Shown here one piece after another: positions 23,477 through 35,010 of a DNA stretch of 64,000 nucleotides (its first letter is position 1; each line of letters opens with the position of its first letter). Below the pieces are notes generated by a model. That model did no database searches. It saw only the letters and a program-made list of their open reading frames with translations, and was not told the DNA's origin. The DNA lies in NCBI GenBank assembly GCA_008477525.1, contig SPDT01000007.1:6696001-6760000 (forward strand), given 5' to 3'. The position numbers and the translations under genes are program-made. The DNA comes from Hypomyces perniciosus (taxonomy: Eukaryota; Ascomycota; Sordariomycetes; Hypocreales; Hypocreaceae).

Positions 23477-25424
23477 TCAGTTGTCACTGGTGGAAGGCGC
23501 CGTCTCCAGAGGCACCTCAGCATCTTTGATACCCTGCTCCAAGTCCGTCCACAGATACAAGCCCAAAGCAACCAGCATAAGCAAAAGATTCGGGATCATT
23601 GGGAAGCGCAGGTTATGTGTACGGTCTTGAATCGCACCCTGGACAAGAGGGTTTATCCAACCCGTTGCCAGATCCAGGGTGATTTCCAGCCCAAAATAGA
23701 GTGCTTCGGACCCCTTGGGAATGAGGGACGAGAACAAAACGCGATTGAGTGAGCGTAGAGCGCTGCTGGTGCTCATGAACAGAAAATCGGCAACCCAAAA
23801 CTCCGCCATGTGCTTGTATCCAATCGGTATGTTGGGGCTTATTCCTAAGCAGCCCCAAAACACGCACAAGATGTTCACACTGAGGAATAAGTACGCCCAG
23901 CCCTTGATTCGAAGTCGCGTGTAGGGGAAGGCGAAAAGCCAACTCAGCGATCCAATGACAGCGAAAATGACCATCATGAAAGTGTACACAGTGTAGATGC
24001 TGCTGCCCCGCTGGATGCCAGTCGTCTCTAGGAAGAGAGCGCTGATTAGTGACAAGAAGTTGCTGTATCCCGTGTTCCAAAGAATCCACCCAGTGCATAA
24101 CTTGAAGGCATTCGGATATTGGTGAATTGATCTTAAAAGCATTGCCCCTGCATGGAGTGATGAGTGAATGACCTCCAGATGAATTTTCAACCTTCAAAAC
24201 GACCCCAATATCCATGACTATCTTTGACTTACAGGTTCGTAAAGGTAAAAGCAGTGCATTTTTACCCTTAGGCCGTTCCTTTCCTGGAATATTAGGCAGC
24301 AAAAGCTGGCCAACAATAGCAAAAGCAACTATGCTGTCAGTCAGCTATGTGAAAACTCTGGGTTAAGGAGAGATTCATACTTGTCAAGCATCCTGCAATT
24401 GTGATAGCGAGAAGGAAGCTAATGATGAAGGTCAGTAAATTTTGTCGCTATGGGGTCCCTGGAGTCCCTGGAGCTTACTTGAAGTAACCCTCCTTCACGA
24501 AATCTCCGCGAGTATAGGTGATTATGACCCCGATGAGCAGAGCCACCAAAGCGCCTGTGTTGCTAGAGACTAAACCAAGCACCGAAACTCGGCTTCCTTT
24601 GATCCAAGTCCTGTTGTTCTCCATTTCGGCGGTGCAGTCCTGATTGGCTTCAAGTCGCCTTGGGGGCTGGAACCAGCCAATGGAGCGCATGAATATCGGG
24701 ATGTAGGATGCTTCAATCACCGTGTACATGCCACTCACGACTGTGAGCAAAACATACAGCGTCGAGAGGGCGTTGAGATGACTGTACGAGTTACCTGTAA
24801 GGCCAGCGAACGGTAGCGCCAACAGACCGAACAGGTATATAGAACCCATCATCATCGGCTTCCGGTAATTTGAGTAGTCTGCAGCGCCGGCTGCCACGAT
24901 AGAAACAATCCCCTACACAGCCCTGCTAATGGCTCTCAAGTAAAGCCTAGATACAACGCACAGTCAGCTGCGGTTGCATGCCTTCGCGCAAACACTGCGG
25001 TCAGTATCGTACAGATAGCTGAGATAGTCAACCTCACGTCCACCAAGGTTCACTACACAACGGATATCACCGCGTCGAGCACATGGCTTGTTAGTGCCAG
25101 GGACATGACCAACAGCGTTTGCGGCAGATTGAATGCTAGCTGTCACATAATTGTTCACCATGCCACTTGTTGGACCAGTCTGCCCAAGAGAAAAGAAATA
25201 GTTAATAACAGGAATGATATATTCTCTGATGGTATGAGGGCAAGATCATCACTCACTGAAAAACACAAGATAATCCACCCCCATAAGGCTCTTTTGCTAG
25301 CCATGGACGTATCGGGCTCGTCCGACTCAGGAGCCCGCCCTTCGGCAGACGGCTGCCTGTGCACCACAAGAACCTGCGGCACATCTTTCTTGTCGTTTTC
25401 GTTTTCGGAAGTGGTGTCCTTCAT
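23477..25424 (-). pseudogene. Atg22-like vacuolar permease with one in-frame stop
   Basis: Complement of join(23477..24147,24233..24328,24381..24418,24479..24946,25013..25179,25257..25424), 535 codons including one internal TAG at 24913-24915. All five introns give in-frame joins. Family landmarks include the acidic N-terminus before ALWGWIILCF, GPTSGMVNNYV, VDYLSYL, AAGAADYSNYRKP, the loop PNIPGKERPKGK, SIHQYPNAFKLC and GWILWNTGYSNFL, plus about ten hydrophobic segments. Atg22 proteins are MFS-like exporters of amino acids from the vacuole. The stop lies in the RAV-GIVSIVAAGAADY helix where Gln (CAG) would suit, so it fits a CpA to TpA change of the repeat-induced point mutation type. The rest is open, suggesting recent loss, a sequencing error or readthrough. 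It is paired convergently with the P450 remnant in the isocyanide module. Confidence 0.8.
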
Positions 25425-26682
25425 TGTCTAGGGCTTGGGTTGCGAAAAAAAAAAAAAAAAAAAACTGATATCAATTTTGCGTCGTAGTAGGAAGAACGGT
25501 TTGGTATATATGGTGAAATGAAGAAGGCTCAACTCTCTGTTGAATGCTGAATGGCGGAGGAATCGAGGCTTCGGGTACACATGCCAGGTTGATCACTAAC
25601 TATAAAACCTTTCATTTAACATCATAGTTTAATAGTTACGCATATGTCAGACCAAAATCCAGCAAAATGTGAGCTCACACTGTGCGCATGGTTAAGGTGA
25701 CCTTATGTTATGCGACAGCATAGGAAACACTTTGTATCTTCAGTACTACTAACATTTACTCTTTCGGCACTGAAAACCACTCAATCCTTGCTCAGTCCCT
25801 TTTTGGGAAAGTAGCCGGGTCCGATCGAACCGTCCAACGGCCCCATCAAGATCCCGGAATTCGAAACTAACAAATTAGATCCAACCAAATGTTTGGCCTT
25901 GTTGTGCTCGAAATATGCTCAAATGCGCCCTGGGAAAACATGCTCAAAGATTGCCCTATCAAATGGCGAACAGATGGATGCAAAAGGACCGAACATGCAA
26001 CAGGCTCTTCGTAACAAGCTCAGCTGGTGCCACTTTGATGGTATCACGGCCTTCTTGGCAGGATGTACTGATACATGTCGAGACCTGAGGTGACGCTCAT
26101 GTTACTCGGCTTTATGATGAATGGGGCGTTATGTGGAACTCCCGTCATACTGCGGCTGGCCGGACTTCCCCACCCCGTGCCTCAAGGCTCCAGCAAGCTT
26201 CTCTTGTGAGAGCTGTTCCTGTGAAACGAGGCCATTTCACCTGCTTTGAGCCAATTATCTCGTTTCCCTAGAGGAGATTAGTGTCCATAGGGCGGAAGGA
26301 GTCAGAGAATGAATACGAGAAGGAAAGGCTCCTCATAGAGGATCGCTTGGTGAATCATTGCTCCGCCTCAATCGCCTGGGACTTGACGGGCTCCGATGCA
26401 GGAAGGGGTCCGTTGAGCTTCAATGGAATGTTAGCTTGGTCAGGCTCGTCTAACGCCAATTTACTCAGCAGCGGAGGGACCACTATCATCGACATCCCCT
26501 ATCTAATAATATGGGTTATGGGGAAATTCTCTTTGCGATTGACTTGTTCTATCATTTAAGCATTGACACCCTGTTGCTCGCGTACAGATTCACTACGAAA
26601 TGGGAGCAATCCGCCATACAATCTCACCGTGACTACTCCATTGCCATCCATAGAAGAGACTCGTCCAGCAAGAGAAGCCTTT
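25425..26682. other. Divergent intergenic region, Atg22-like / DHA1 transporter
   Basis: 1.26 kb upstream of both genes. It contains an A19 run (about 25445-25463) right before the Atg22-like start and otherwise unremarkable DNA. Open frames such as 25893-26093 and 26281-26559 have no recognisable domain. Probably holds two promoters. Confidence 0.55.
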
Positions 26683-28495
26683 ATGTCGTCCGAAAGCATG
26701 ACTGAGGAGGCACCCGACAAGCTGGAACCTGCGACACAGAGCCCGCCTTCTGTGCCATCACAGACAGAGGCAAAAGAAGATGCACCAGTCTCGTCAGCTT
26801 ACTGCGCCCTCACGCCATCACGGCGGCGCTTCGTTCTTTGGCTCATCACTGTTGGCGGCTTCTTCGGGCCACTAGCCGGTGCCATCTACTTGCCAGCCCT
26901 GCCTGTGCTCGTACGAGAATTCCAAGTCGGTATCACAGCTGTGAATGCAACCGTTTCGGTGTTTATGATTGTCTTTGCTTTTGGGGTGAGTTGGATGATA
27001 TCAGCCCACATTTGTCTTGTCCTGGATTCTGACATGTCTTCTGCAGCCGTTATTCTGGTCTTCTTTCGCAGATGTCAGAGGTCGAAGACCACTCTATATC
27101 ATTTCGTTGACCATTTATATCGTTGCCAATGTTCTGATAGCCGCTCTTCCCACAAATTTTGGAGCACTCGTATTTTTACGGATACTACAGGCATTTGGAT
27201 CCTCCGCTGTTGTCTCGATGGGTGCTGGCACGGTTGCGGATGTGCGTCCACATCTCATCACCTCTAACAGGCATTTCATCGAAACTGACCTTCAGAGATC
27301 AGATTACGGAGCCAAAACACCGAGCGACTGCGATGTCAATTTTTCTTCTTGGTCCACAGTGTGGTCCCGTCTTGGGTCCAGTACTAGGAGGCATCTTCGC
27401 TGGACAAACAACCTGGAGGTGGATTTTCGGGTTTCTAGGTGTGCCTAAGTCAATGTCCAGTCTCACATGAATCTCATTTAAACTAAACGTGTTTCAAACA
27501 GCTATCTCTGGGTTTACTCTGTGGCTCCTGATCATATTGATGCTACCCGAGACGCTTCGATATCGCGTTGGTAACGGAGAGCTCTACAATGACCGTGGCT
27601 GGGTCCTATTACCACCTCACTTTACATCACCGTTGGCCCCAGAATCCCAACGTGGACCTATGCCGCCCAAGCCGACCCTGCTAGGATACTGGAAGCTGTT
27701 TTGCTATCCGCCTATAGGTATCGTATCCTTCAATACGGCAATTTTGTACTCGACATATTTTGCCATTGCCGTCCAGCTACCCCAAACTCTCGAGAGCACG
27801 TATCATTGGTCAACCACCGAAATTGGTGGCAGTTATGTCGCTGTCGGTGTTGCCATGATTGTCGGTTCACTAGCCGGCGGTCGAGCAAATGATTGGCGAC
27901 GGGCCAAGTTTGCCCTGGCTTCGGAGGACGGACATGTAGAACCTGAGACTAGACTGGTTGACCAGATCTGGGGCGTCCTCGTATGTGTTGCTGGGACACT
28001 AATGTTTGGGTGGTTTGTCGACAAGGCCATTCACCCTGCCGCAGTTCTTGTCGCTACTTTTTTGAGTACGTTTGACTCGGGCCCCTAAAGCACTACACAC
28101 TTGGAGTAACTGCTGATAATGAATCACAGCTGGATTTGGTATGAGTTGGGTTTTTGTTGCCACGACAGCCTTTCTCTCCGAGTGCGTGCCACAGCAAGCC
28201 GCTGGGGCGTTTGCGCTGGGAAATATGCTCCGTAATCCAGGAGCAGCCGTCACAGCGGTTTTAATGCCTTCGTTGATCTCAAGCATGGGCATCGGTTGGT
28301 GCTTCACCGGCTTGGCCTTGTTGGATGCTGTCCTCGTTGGGGGAGCCGTTCTACGTATGTTGTCCCAACACCTCCACACCTCTTAACCCGCCACGCCTTA
28401 TATTTGTACACTAACATCGGTTAACAGTTCTTCGTATCCGTGGCCCTTACTGGAGACAAAAAAGGAAAACACAAGGTACAGAAACCCGTAAATGA
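26683..28495 (+). CDS. MFS drug:H+ antiporter, DHA1 (12-TM) type, 496 aa
   Basis: Join(26683..26985,27047..27241,27303..27438,27502..28065,28130..28354,28428..28495), 496 aa and fully open. An in-frame upstream ATG at 26563 would add 40 residues; 26683 is preferred because it begins a normal polar N-terminus. Features are a cytosolic Ser/Glu/Pro-rich tail, TM1 FVLWLITVGGFFGPLAGAIY, loop 2-3 signature ADVRGRRP (motif A), antiporter motif C GPVLGPVLGG in TM5, a central loop of about 60 aa, and a basic C-terminus. These mark the DHA1 family, which includes yeast Dtr1 (dityrosine export), Aqr1 and the Qdr proteins. Its position makes it the candidate exporter of the isocyanide-derived product; that is inference. 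All five introns are 61-73 nt. Confidence 0.9.
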
Positions 28496-28499
28496 TGTC

Positions 28500-29520
28500 T
28501 TATGGAGACACTTCTTCACGAAACTTCCAGATTAGGAGGGGTGTCCGCAAGAACTTGAACCCAGCTTTACAATAAAAAGGTGAATTAACATTGACCCCGA
28601 GAGATTCTCAAAAATATAATCACGTTGTGTCAACGGCGATGACCTCCCCTTCCCATGCATTCATGTTGCTTTTCCCACCATCGTGGTGAAGTAGAATATC
28701 TTTGCATCCTGTTTTGGTCTTCCAAACTGGCATGTAGTGGTCGTAGTGAACTCAAGTGAATTGGTTGCACCAGTAACACAAAAACATTGCTCCCATTCCA
28801 CGCACACCTTCATCTCCAGGGCCATAAATGGAATCGTCCACGGCCGATGCGGGAAGTCCTACCATCCTCTCCACCTCTGAGCCTTGGACAGTATTCCCAC
28901 GATCATCAACCTTTATATTGCAGTCTCAGGCTTTCCTGTATTAGGGTCGGTCGTCGTGGTGTCTTTTGTCTAGCACAAATAGCCATCGTGAATACGGATG
29001 CCATTGACGCCAATGGGAGTGTCGGATTTTGAGAACCTTTCCGCTACATCCACTTTACCTGTCATTGTATCGACGCTCCAGACCACACTGAGCGTCGAGT
29101 CTGCTATGAGAATTAAATTCATGTTTTGGGGAACGGTCGTTGCGCCGTTTGGAAGATATGCATCGGGAATGGGCGCGACGAGCTCCAGACGTGGCGAAAT
29201 TGGCACTCCAGAGTCCAAAACTTCCCTTGACACCGCCGCCTGTGTTACTAAAGTTACCACAAGCCATATTAAACAGATCAGGCGAGATTTCGGTAATACC
29301 GAGCAAGTCGGCGATTGTGTCGATCGTGAAAGAATGCATGACGATCAGGGAGTTGCTCTCTGGGTTCAGCACCTCAAATAAAGTAGCGTTTGACCTGAAG
29401 CCGATGAGGAGATTGCCATTAGGTCGAACGGCTATGCTCTCAATCCAAGTACCATTGGGAAGCTGGATCACCACACGACTTGGAAGAGTGATCCAACATT
29501 GCACTTGGAGTCATTCAAGG
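28500..29520 (-). pseudogene. SMP-30/gluconolactonase-like six-bladed propeller protein, decayed
   Basis: The minus strand carries recognisable repeats of a fungal secreted SMP-30/NHL-like propeller: LPNGTWIESIAVRPNGNLL, then LLGITEISPDLFNMACGNF in one frame (29055-29504), and ILIADSTLSVVWSVDTMTGK plus PIGVNGIRIHDGYL in another (28970-29260). The frame changes at about 29195-29215. An in-frame TAG follows HDGYLC at about 28974, exactly where homologues continue. Weak similarity goes on to about 28790 (RMVGLPASAVDDSIYGPG). No convincing signal-peptide exon was found upstream. The parent family contains secreted lactonase-like or orphan propellers. This copy cannot make a complete propeller. 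Confidence 0.75.
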
Positions 29521-31013
29521 GTGAGGTGATAGTGGGTTGGTTAAGAATGGCGATAAGTCACAGTGCTGCTGTCTTCAATAGCGATATTTACATAGCCTCT
29601 GTTTGCGGCAAACCGACAAAGCAAGAGACGGACAGCTGCAAACACCCATTTCGCCATTGACCAAGGCAGCACGTTGATATACACCTACAACAATTTGAGA
29701 TTTTAATAGTAAAATACAAAGCCCAACTGTGTACTTCAGCACATGGAGGAATGCCAGGCAGTGATATTTCATGAACAATACTTGTGGTTGGTCAATTTGA
29801 GTCTGTGGCTGGAAATCCTCAAAAGGGCGGCAGCCTTCATATACCTCATACTTTAATCAATCAGCCTGTGGGTAATATTACAGCATACACGCTGACCTTC
29901 CAAATCGCAATTGAGGGATAAGTCGCACCCGGCACTATGACAAGCATGCAGTGCTCCATGGTACGAATAATTGATGTCTGATATGGGTTACCAACTCACC
30001 ATCGAATACCCTACCCTCAAGAATTCAGCACTCCCCGATAATAGACCCAGGCTTCATTTGTCGTGTTAATGAAGCATCTGCATGACTCTAATAAAAAGGC
30101 TTGTTTCATCCCCGTCTAGCCAATCGGATATCCAAAGTGGGACAGCCCGAACTGAGGAGAGATATTATAAATAATGCCTATCCTTATTACAAACCGAGAA
30201 ACATCGGGGTAGCTTGCAACAACAAAATCTAGGTCTTCAATCAACCCCATTCCTTCTCCAGCCGGGGCCATCCTGGTGCAGGTATGGTAAGGCTCAAACT
30301 CAGCATGCATATTTTAGTCAGGCACTGAGTCGGACACAACAAGCCTCAAGTCTGTACTCCGTAGAGCCGCGTGGCTCACTTCCATGCATCCATCCTACCC
30401 ACAACGCCACCACGCCTTTTGGTTGGCACATTTAGAAAAAGGGAATCTACTGCTCTCAGGGCGATGAAAGCAGTACGGAGTAGTACCTCGGCATCGGCGG
30501 CCTGATTGCGTGGCGTCGCTCGCGACTTCGGCATCCTATTAATCTATACTATCGATATCCACAAGGCGACTCTATACCCTGTATGGAAAGGTGACGTGTA
30601 CCTAGTAGAGATAGCGACCGGCGGTTGGAGGAGCTTAAACCCGATTCGTAACGGTTTGCTCGTATTTAACGCTGGTGTTCCGGATAATGACACAATTCCG
30701 GAGTAGTCGAATACGATTCGTAGTCCATCGATGGTTTCCCGCCAGAGTCAGTTCAAACATGTAAGCTCGACACCACTGGCTTGCTTCAGGTCATGTAAGA
30801 TAGGAAGTACCCATAAGCGCAGCTTACTCGTATCCATTGGAAAATTGGGTCCCATTGAGAATTTTTAATGTTTGGAACCACCCCTTTTCCACGAAATCCC
30901 CCGAGTCATCCTATACGTTCTAGTTTTTTAAAGGACAATCTCGTGAAGATGCCATCATCGGAGAAGCAAGTCATCTACTTCTCCTTACGGCTTCTGCCAA
31001 CAAGAGTCCAATA
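29521..31013. other. Intergenic region upstream of the PGAP4-like gene
   Basis: 1.5 kb with no gene I can support. It includes TACTCCGTA/TACGGAGTA motifs near 30355 and 30473 and short frames (30116-30310, 30214-30435, 30506-30706) without domains. Confidence 0.55.
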
Positions 31014-32306
31014 ATGAGGTCCCATTTGTCTTCGATTCAACATCTTATCATTGACCTGCATTTTGTCGACTTCATTCTGGCTCTGACATGGCTTCTTTTA
31101 CTCAAATATTGTCAAGGTAGATCATCCTATGATCCTACATCTATCTTCTTCCGCTGGGACGATGCATATGCGCCGATATACTCTACCGTTAGAGAGAAAG
31201 AAGCAGACAAACTCATCAATTTCTTGCAATCACCTGATCTATCGACCGACACCAACGATGCACAAAAGCTCCGGGCCACGGAATGGAAGTCTCATGATAG
31301 GGCAGCCAAGTATTGCGTTGGAATCCCCAGTCTCCGGCGGGAGAAAAGCCAGTTTCTTTCTAGAACAGTTGCTTCCCTCGTTGATTCGCTAAAGCCCGAT
31401 GAGAGAGATTTGCTCCACATTGTTGTGCTGTTATCCGATGACAACGCCGTGAAGAATTCTGCCTTTGGTTCAAAATGGCTCAATACCATTGCAGATGAAG
31501 TGTTAGTACATCAGGATACTGCAAGCTCACTAGTCCACGAAAATCATTATCGGAAGATACCTCGCCTATCGCCAATGGCAGATCGGGACGAACGCGTACG
31601 ACGAGACTATGCGGCTTTATCAGAAACATGTCGCAGACAAGGCATCGAATACTTCATCCTAGTCGAGGACGATGTCATCGCCGCTCGAGACTGGTTCGAT
31701 CGGTTACGAAACGCTATACCACAAGTCAACGATCGAGCATACACGAATAATCACGATTGGCTGTACATTCGACTTTTCTACTCCGAAACGTATCTAGGGT
31801 GGAACTCGGAAGAATGGCCCATGTACACCAAAAACATCGCCTTCATCTACATCGCTTCATTGAGTGTAATCGTTGCGGTTCGCCAATCATTTCAGAGGCT
31901 TCCAACCGTCGTGAAGAAACACGTACTCAAGAACTCTAGGCTACTACATGTGAGGCTACTTCTCATATGGCTGCCTCTTTTTATCGGTCTTGGCTTTATG
32001 GCCGGGAGACTGACAGTTGCGCCGCTCTCTCTCGGCATTCGGGAGATGCCACAGTACGGTTGTTGCAGTCAGGGGCTTGTAATACCACGTCGGCATCTTG
32101 AAATATTGGAAAAGAGGTTGCTCGCGCCGCCATTCGATTCAGCTGCAGACTCTACGATAGAGAAAACAGCAGATGACTTGAGAATGTCCAAATGGGCACT
32201 TGTTCCTAGTGTTCTCCAGCATATTGGTGCTAGGGGCTCTTCGGCAAAGGGTGGTGCAAGAAAGTCGACATGGAACTTCAACTTTGAGAGATTACATTCA
32301 AAATGA
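31014..32306 (+). CDS. PGAP4-like GPI glycan side-chain glycosyltransferase, 430 aa
   Basis: Single open reading frame. Topology matches PGAP4/TMEM246 (GT109): an N-terminal TM (about 10-30), a lumenal domain with the metal-binding acidic motif ILVEDDV (EDD at 218-220), then LYIRLFYSETYLGWN, and a tandem pair of TMs inserted in the catalytic domain (about 274-292 and 311-331). It ends with GCCSQGLVIPRRHLEILEKRL, a Cys-Cys plus acceptor-side motif also seen in the family. In animals PGAP4 adds GalNAc to GPI anchors in the Golgi; fungal homologues are poorly characterised, so sugar and acceptor are unknown. There are no introns, unlike most neighbours. Flanked by pseudogenes but shows no lesion itself. 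Confidence 0.8.
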   Translation: MRSHLSSIQHLIIDLHFVDFILALTWLLLLKYCQGRSSYDPTSIFFRWDDAYAPIYSTVREKEADKLINFLQSPDLSTDTNDAQKLRATEWKSHDRAAKYCVGIPSLRREKSQFLSRTVASLVDSLKPDERDLLHIVVLLSDDNAVKNSAFGSKWLNTIADEVLVHQDTASSLVHENHYRKIPRLSPMADRDERVRRDYAALSETCRRQGIEYFILVEDDVIAARDWFDRLRNAIPQVNDRAYTNNHDWLYIRLFYSETYLGWNSEEWPMYTKNIAFIYIASLSVIVAVRQSFQRLPTVVKKHVLKNSRLLHVRLLLIWLPLFIGLGFMAGRLTVAPLSLGIREMPQYGCCSQGLVIPRRHLEILEKRLLAPPFDSAADSTIEKTADDLRMSKWALVPSVLQHIGARGSSAKGGARKSTWNFNFERLHSK

Positions 32307-34039
32307 GACAGACACGTTGAGCCATGAATCCTTCCTGAGCAATGATTCGTTCGTAGGCTCTCCCACGTATAAAGTTCAAACTGAAACTGTCCAATATCGC
32401 TAGTGATATCGAAACAAAAGTTCACCATAATACAGCAAAACATCATTCTCAACGAGAACCGCAGTGATCTGAATTAACCTTGGATCGGGCGCAAAACAGT
32501 TCCTAAAACTACACATGTCTATATAGATGTTGCCGAAGATTGATAGGGTCGGCTAGGCTAGACTCTACCCAACATCACTCAGATTTGCGAACACCAGGCA
32601 AAGAACCACGACGGCCATTGTGAACAGAAAAACGGATGAGCCGATGGTAGGCATGATGGTAACCAAGTAACTCGGGGTTTCTTGACCTGCAATCTAATGA
32701 GGTGGACCCGATGGTTGAATAGGCCAAAGTCAATCAAACGAACAAGAACACTAGGGCTATTGTTAATACTGATGTCGTAGAATATCTAGGCAGCGCCCCG
32801 GCGGATCTCAGCAAGCTTATTAATATTGTAGTATAGTAGCTGTTTTGAGGGCCGGCGACCAACCGTGAAAAGGTACTGGAAGCGAGGCACTGAGGAATCT
32901 CTTTACTGATGTGCTCGTCCTTGATCGTGATAAACTTCAAAATGCCGTCTTGGTGCTTGGGGATTGCCTCACTTGAGACGACACTATTGATTTGAGAATC
33001 TAAATTAACCTCAATTCTTCACCTCCTATTATTATATCATTTCATTTTCACAGCAGAACTTCTGCGACATCATACACCTCCACTGTGAAAGTGTGACGGC
33101 ACTGGTTGCACCAAAGTCATGAAGAGCGTTAGGCTAGCACCGCTCAGCGAGGGCGCGAATAAAGCAAAAAAGCTGCGGAGGATTGCGAAGTGAGACAGCC
33201 GGTCGCCCGTTAATTTAGATTAAAAAAATCCCGCCAGGGCTAAGAACCCAAGCGCTCTAGGCCTATCTACAAAGTGAGTCCGGCAGATCTCCTGAGGACA
33301 AATGCCGCCGAAAACCTCAGATCGACGATAGCATTGGTGAGAAGCCTGTCGCCCGGCCCAAACACAACTGTCGAGTCAAGAGAAAATAAAGAAAGAAGAA
33401 GAAGAAGAAAGCCCGAGAACAAAGAGGGCAAATGAAATGTCAGCAGAATATGTGAGCTGATTCAATTCTTTGCAAGTTGCCACATACTCGCATGTACTCC
33501 GTAAGGTATGTATCTATCTACGTAAATAAAAAAAAATGGCGTACCCAAAAAAAAAAAAAAAAAAAGTATCGCCGATTCACAAAGCAAAAGGGGCGCCACA
33601 ACCAGACAACCTGTTGTTTAGAGGCGGCGTGCTTTGTACAGTATCTGCTGTCGTGCACCCGATGAACAGTAGGTGTCACCAGATGTCGAATTTAATTTAT
33701 CCTTTACTCCGTACAGCAGCTCTTAACTCCGCTCTCCAAGTCGCTCAGTAGATAGATAGGGGGGCATGGCCAAAGCTGACATTAGTTAGTACTCGTAAAA
33801 CCCTGCTCTCACAAACGCCGATTCAGTGTCGCAATCTCAATCCCAGACAGCCCCCTAACGCGCCCTAGGAGGATCTATAGCTATACCGAGCCAACAAATG
33901 AATCGGCAATTATTAGTACGGAGTAGTTACTAGTAGTACGGAGTACTAGTATAATATTATGACAAAGCCGAAAATGTGTACAGAGTACGAAGTGCCTCTT
34001 TTCCAACACTACCATGACCATATGGAAGGGGGTGTTAGC
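32307..34039. other. Gene-poor region with simple repeats
   Basis: No complete gene seen. The minus strand at about 32560-32990 has two short protein-like pieces (one ending in a hydrophobic C-terminal helix SSVFLFTMAVVVLCLVFANL, one reading ILKFITIKDEHISKEIP) that could be remains of a membrane protein, but I cannot name a family. Further on are GAAGAA tracts (33390-33412), A16-A18 runs near 33530-33565, and TACTCCGTA-type motifs at about 33495, 33706, 33916 and 33936. Confidence 0.45.
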
Positions 34040-35010
34040 GTTTGATTCCGATAAAGTTGCTGGAGCAGTCGTGGATGTCAGTGTAGTCTCAGATGTAGTT
34101 GGAACTAGGACAGGGGCTGTTTTTGTCGGCCAGCCTGTGATACTGTAGACTGCAAACTCGGTTTAGCTAGAAGCCTTTGGTTCACCATTCATCCTCGCAT
34201 GATAGATAGGGCTTCGCGCAATGGCAAGACTTACCAGCCAATGCTGCCACAGGGGCCATTCGCGCCGCAACAATTACCGAACACCACATCAGAGGCACTA
34301 TAGATAGCCATTGACACCGCCACAAGTCCCATCAGTGTTGCCTGTCGGCGATGGCAGCTCCGTTTGAGGCGCATTTGAGATCATGCAATTGCCGGAATAG
34401 CACTTCCCAAAGGTGCAGAAGTCAGGTCCAGTCCCCCAGCGTCCATCCTTACGGCAGCAGTCTCCTCATTGGCCCCCGCATAAGGCCTTTCGCAGCTGGG
34501 CCAGATATGCCATCCATTGAGTACTCGTACTCGTACTTACTCCTCGGATGGGTACCCGCGACAGGCGCCCTCCCAGCAAGTACCGGGGGCACAGTCTGCT
34601 CTGAGGTTGTTTTTAGCCTGATAGAGAGCCCTTCGGGAACTGAGACAGACCAGCACCACTTGAGCTGAGGCTCCGCATTTCCACGTTCCTAGTTGCAGCA
34701 TGGAATGTTCGTCACCAAGCAGGCGTTATTATGGTTGGGGCCGCAGAAGCCGTCTGTTGTCACGAGGAAGTCAATATCTGAATCACGATCAGCTGGTCCT
34801 CTGTGCAAGTGTCTGTGTCTGGCTTGATGTTCCCACAATCACGATCGACAGAGGGGTTCAGCTGGAAGAATTTCTCAAGCGATAGTACCTGTCCGCCAGC
34901 TTTTTGCAGGTGTATGCAATAGTTGGTCTCTGGGGCCTTCTTGGTTGTATACCGGCAAACAAATCACACACGTTAGTCTGGACGACCAGGGCACTTACAC
35001 CGAGGCCAAG
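34040..35010 (-). pseudogene. LysM plus hevein-type (CBM18) chitin-binding protein, heavily decayed
   Basis: Reading the minus strand through several frames gives, in order: a LysM fragment (LEKFFQLNPSVDRDCGNI, about 34900-34840), a first Cys-rich module (DGFCGPNHNNACLV then DCAPGTCWEGACRG, about 34760-34540), a hevein module (CGGQ, stop, GDCCRKDGRWGTGPDFC, about 34480-34400), another (DGTCGGVNGY then NCCGANGPCGSIGW, about 34340-34235), a GTAAGT..CTACAG intron (about 34130-34234) and a Ser/Thr-rich tail. At least three frame changes and several stops separate the pieces. LysM/CBM18 proteins are secreted and bind chitin; they occur as effectors or as front halves of large GH18 chitinases. No GH18 sequence is visible downstream, so which parent type applies is open. 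Confidence 0.7.

Noticed and set aside
32560..32990. Possible membrane protein exon pair
   Set aside because: Only two short fragments with no recognisable family; too weak for a gene call.
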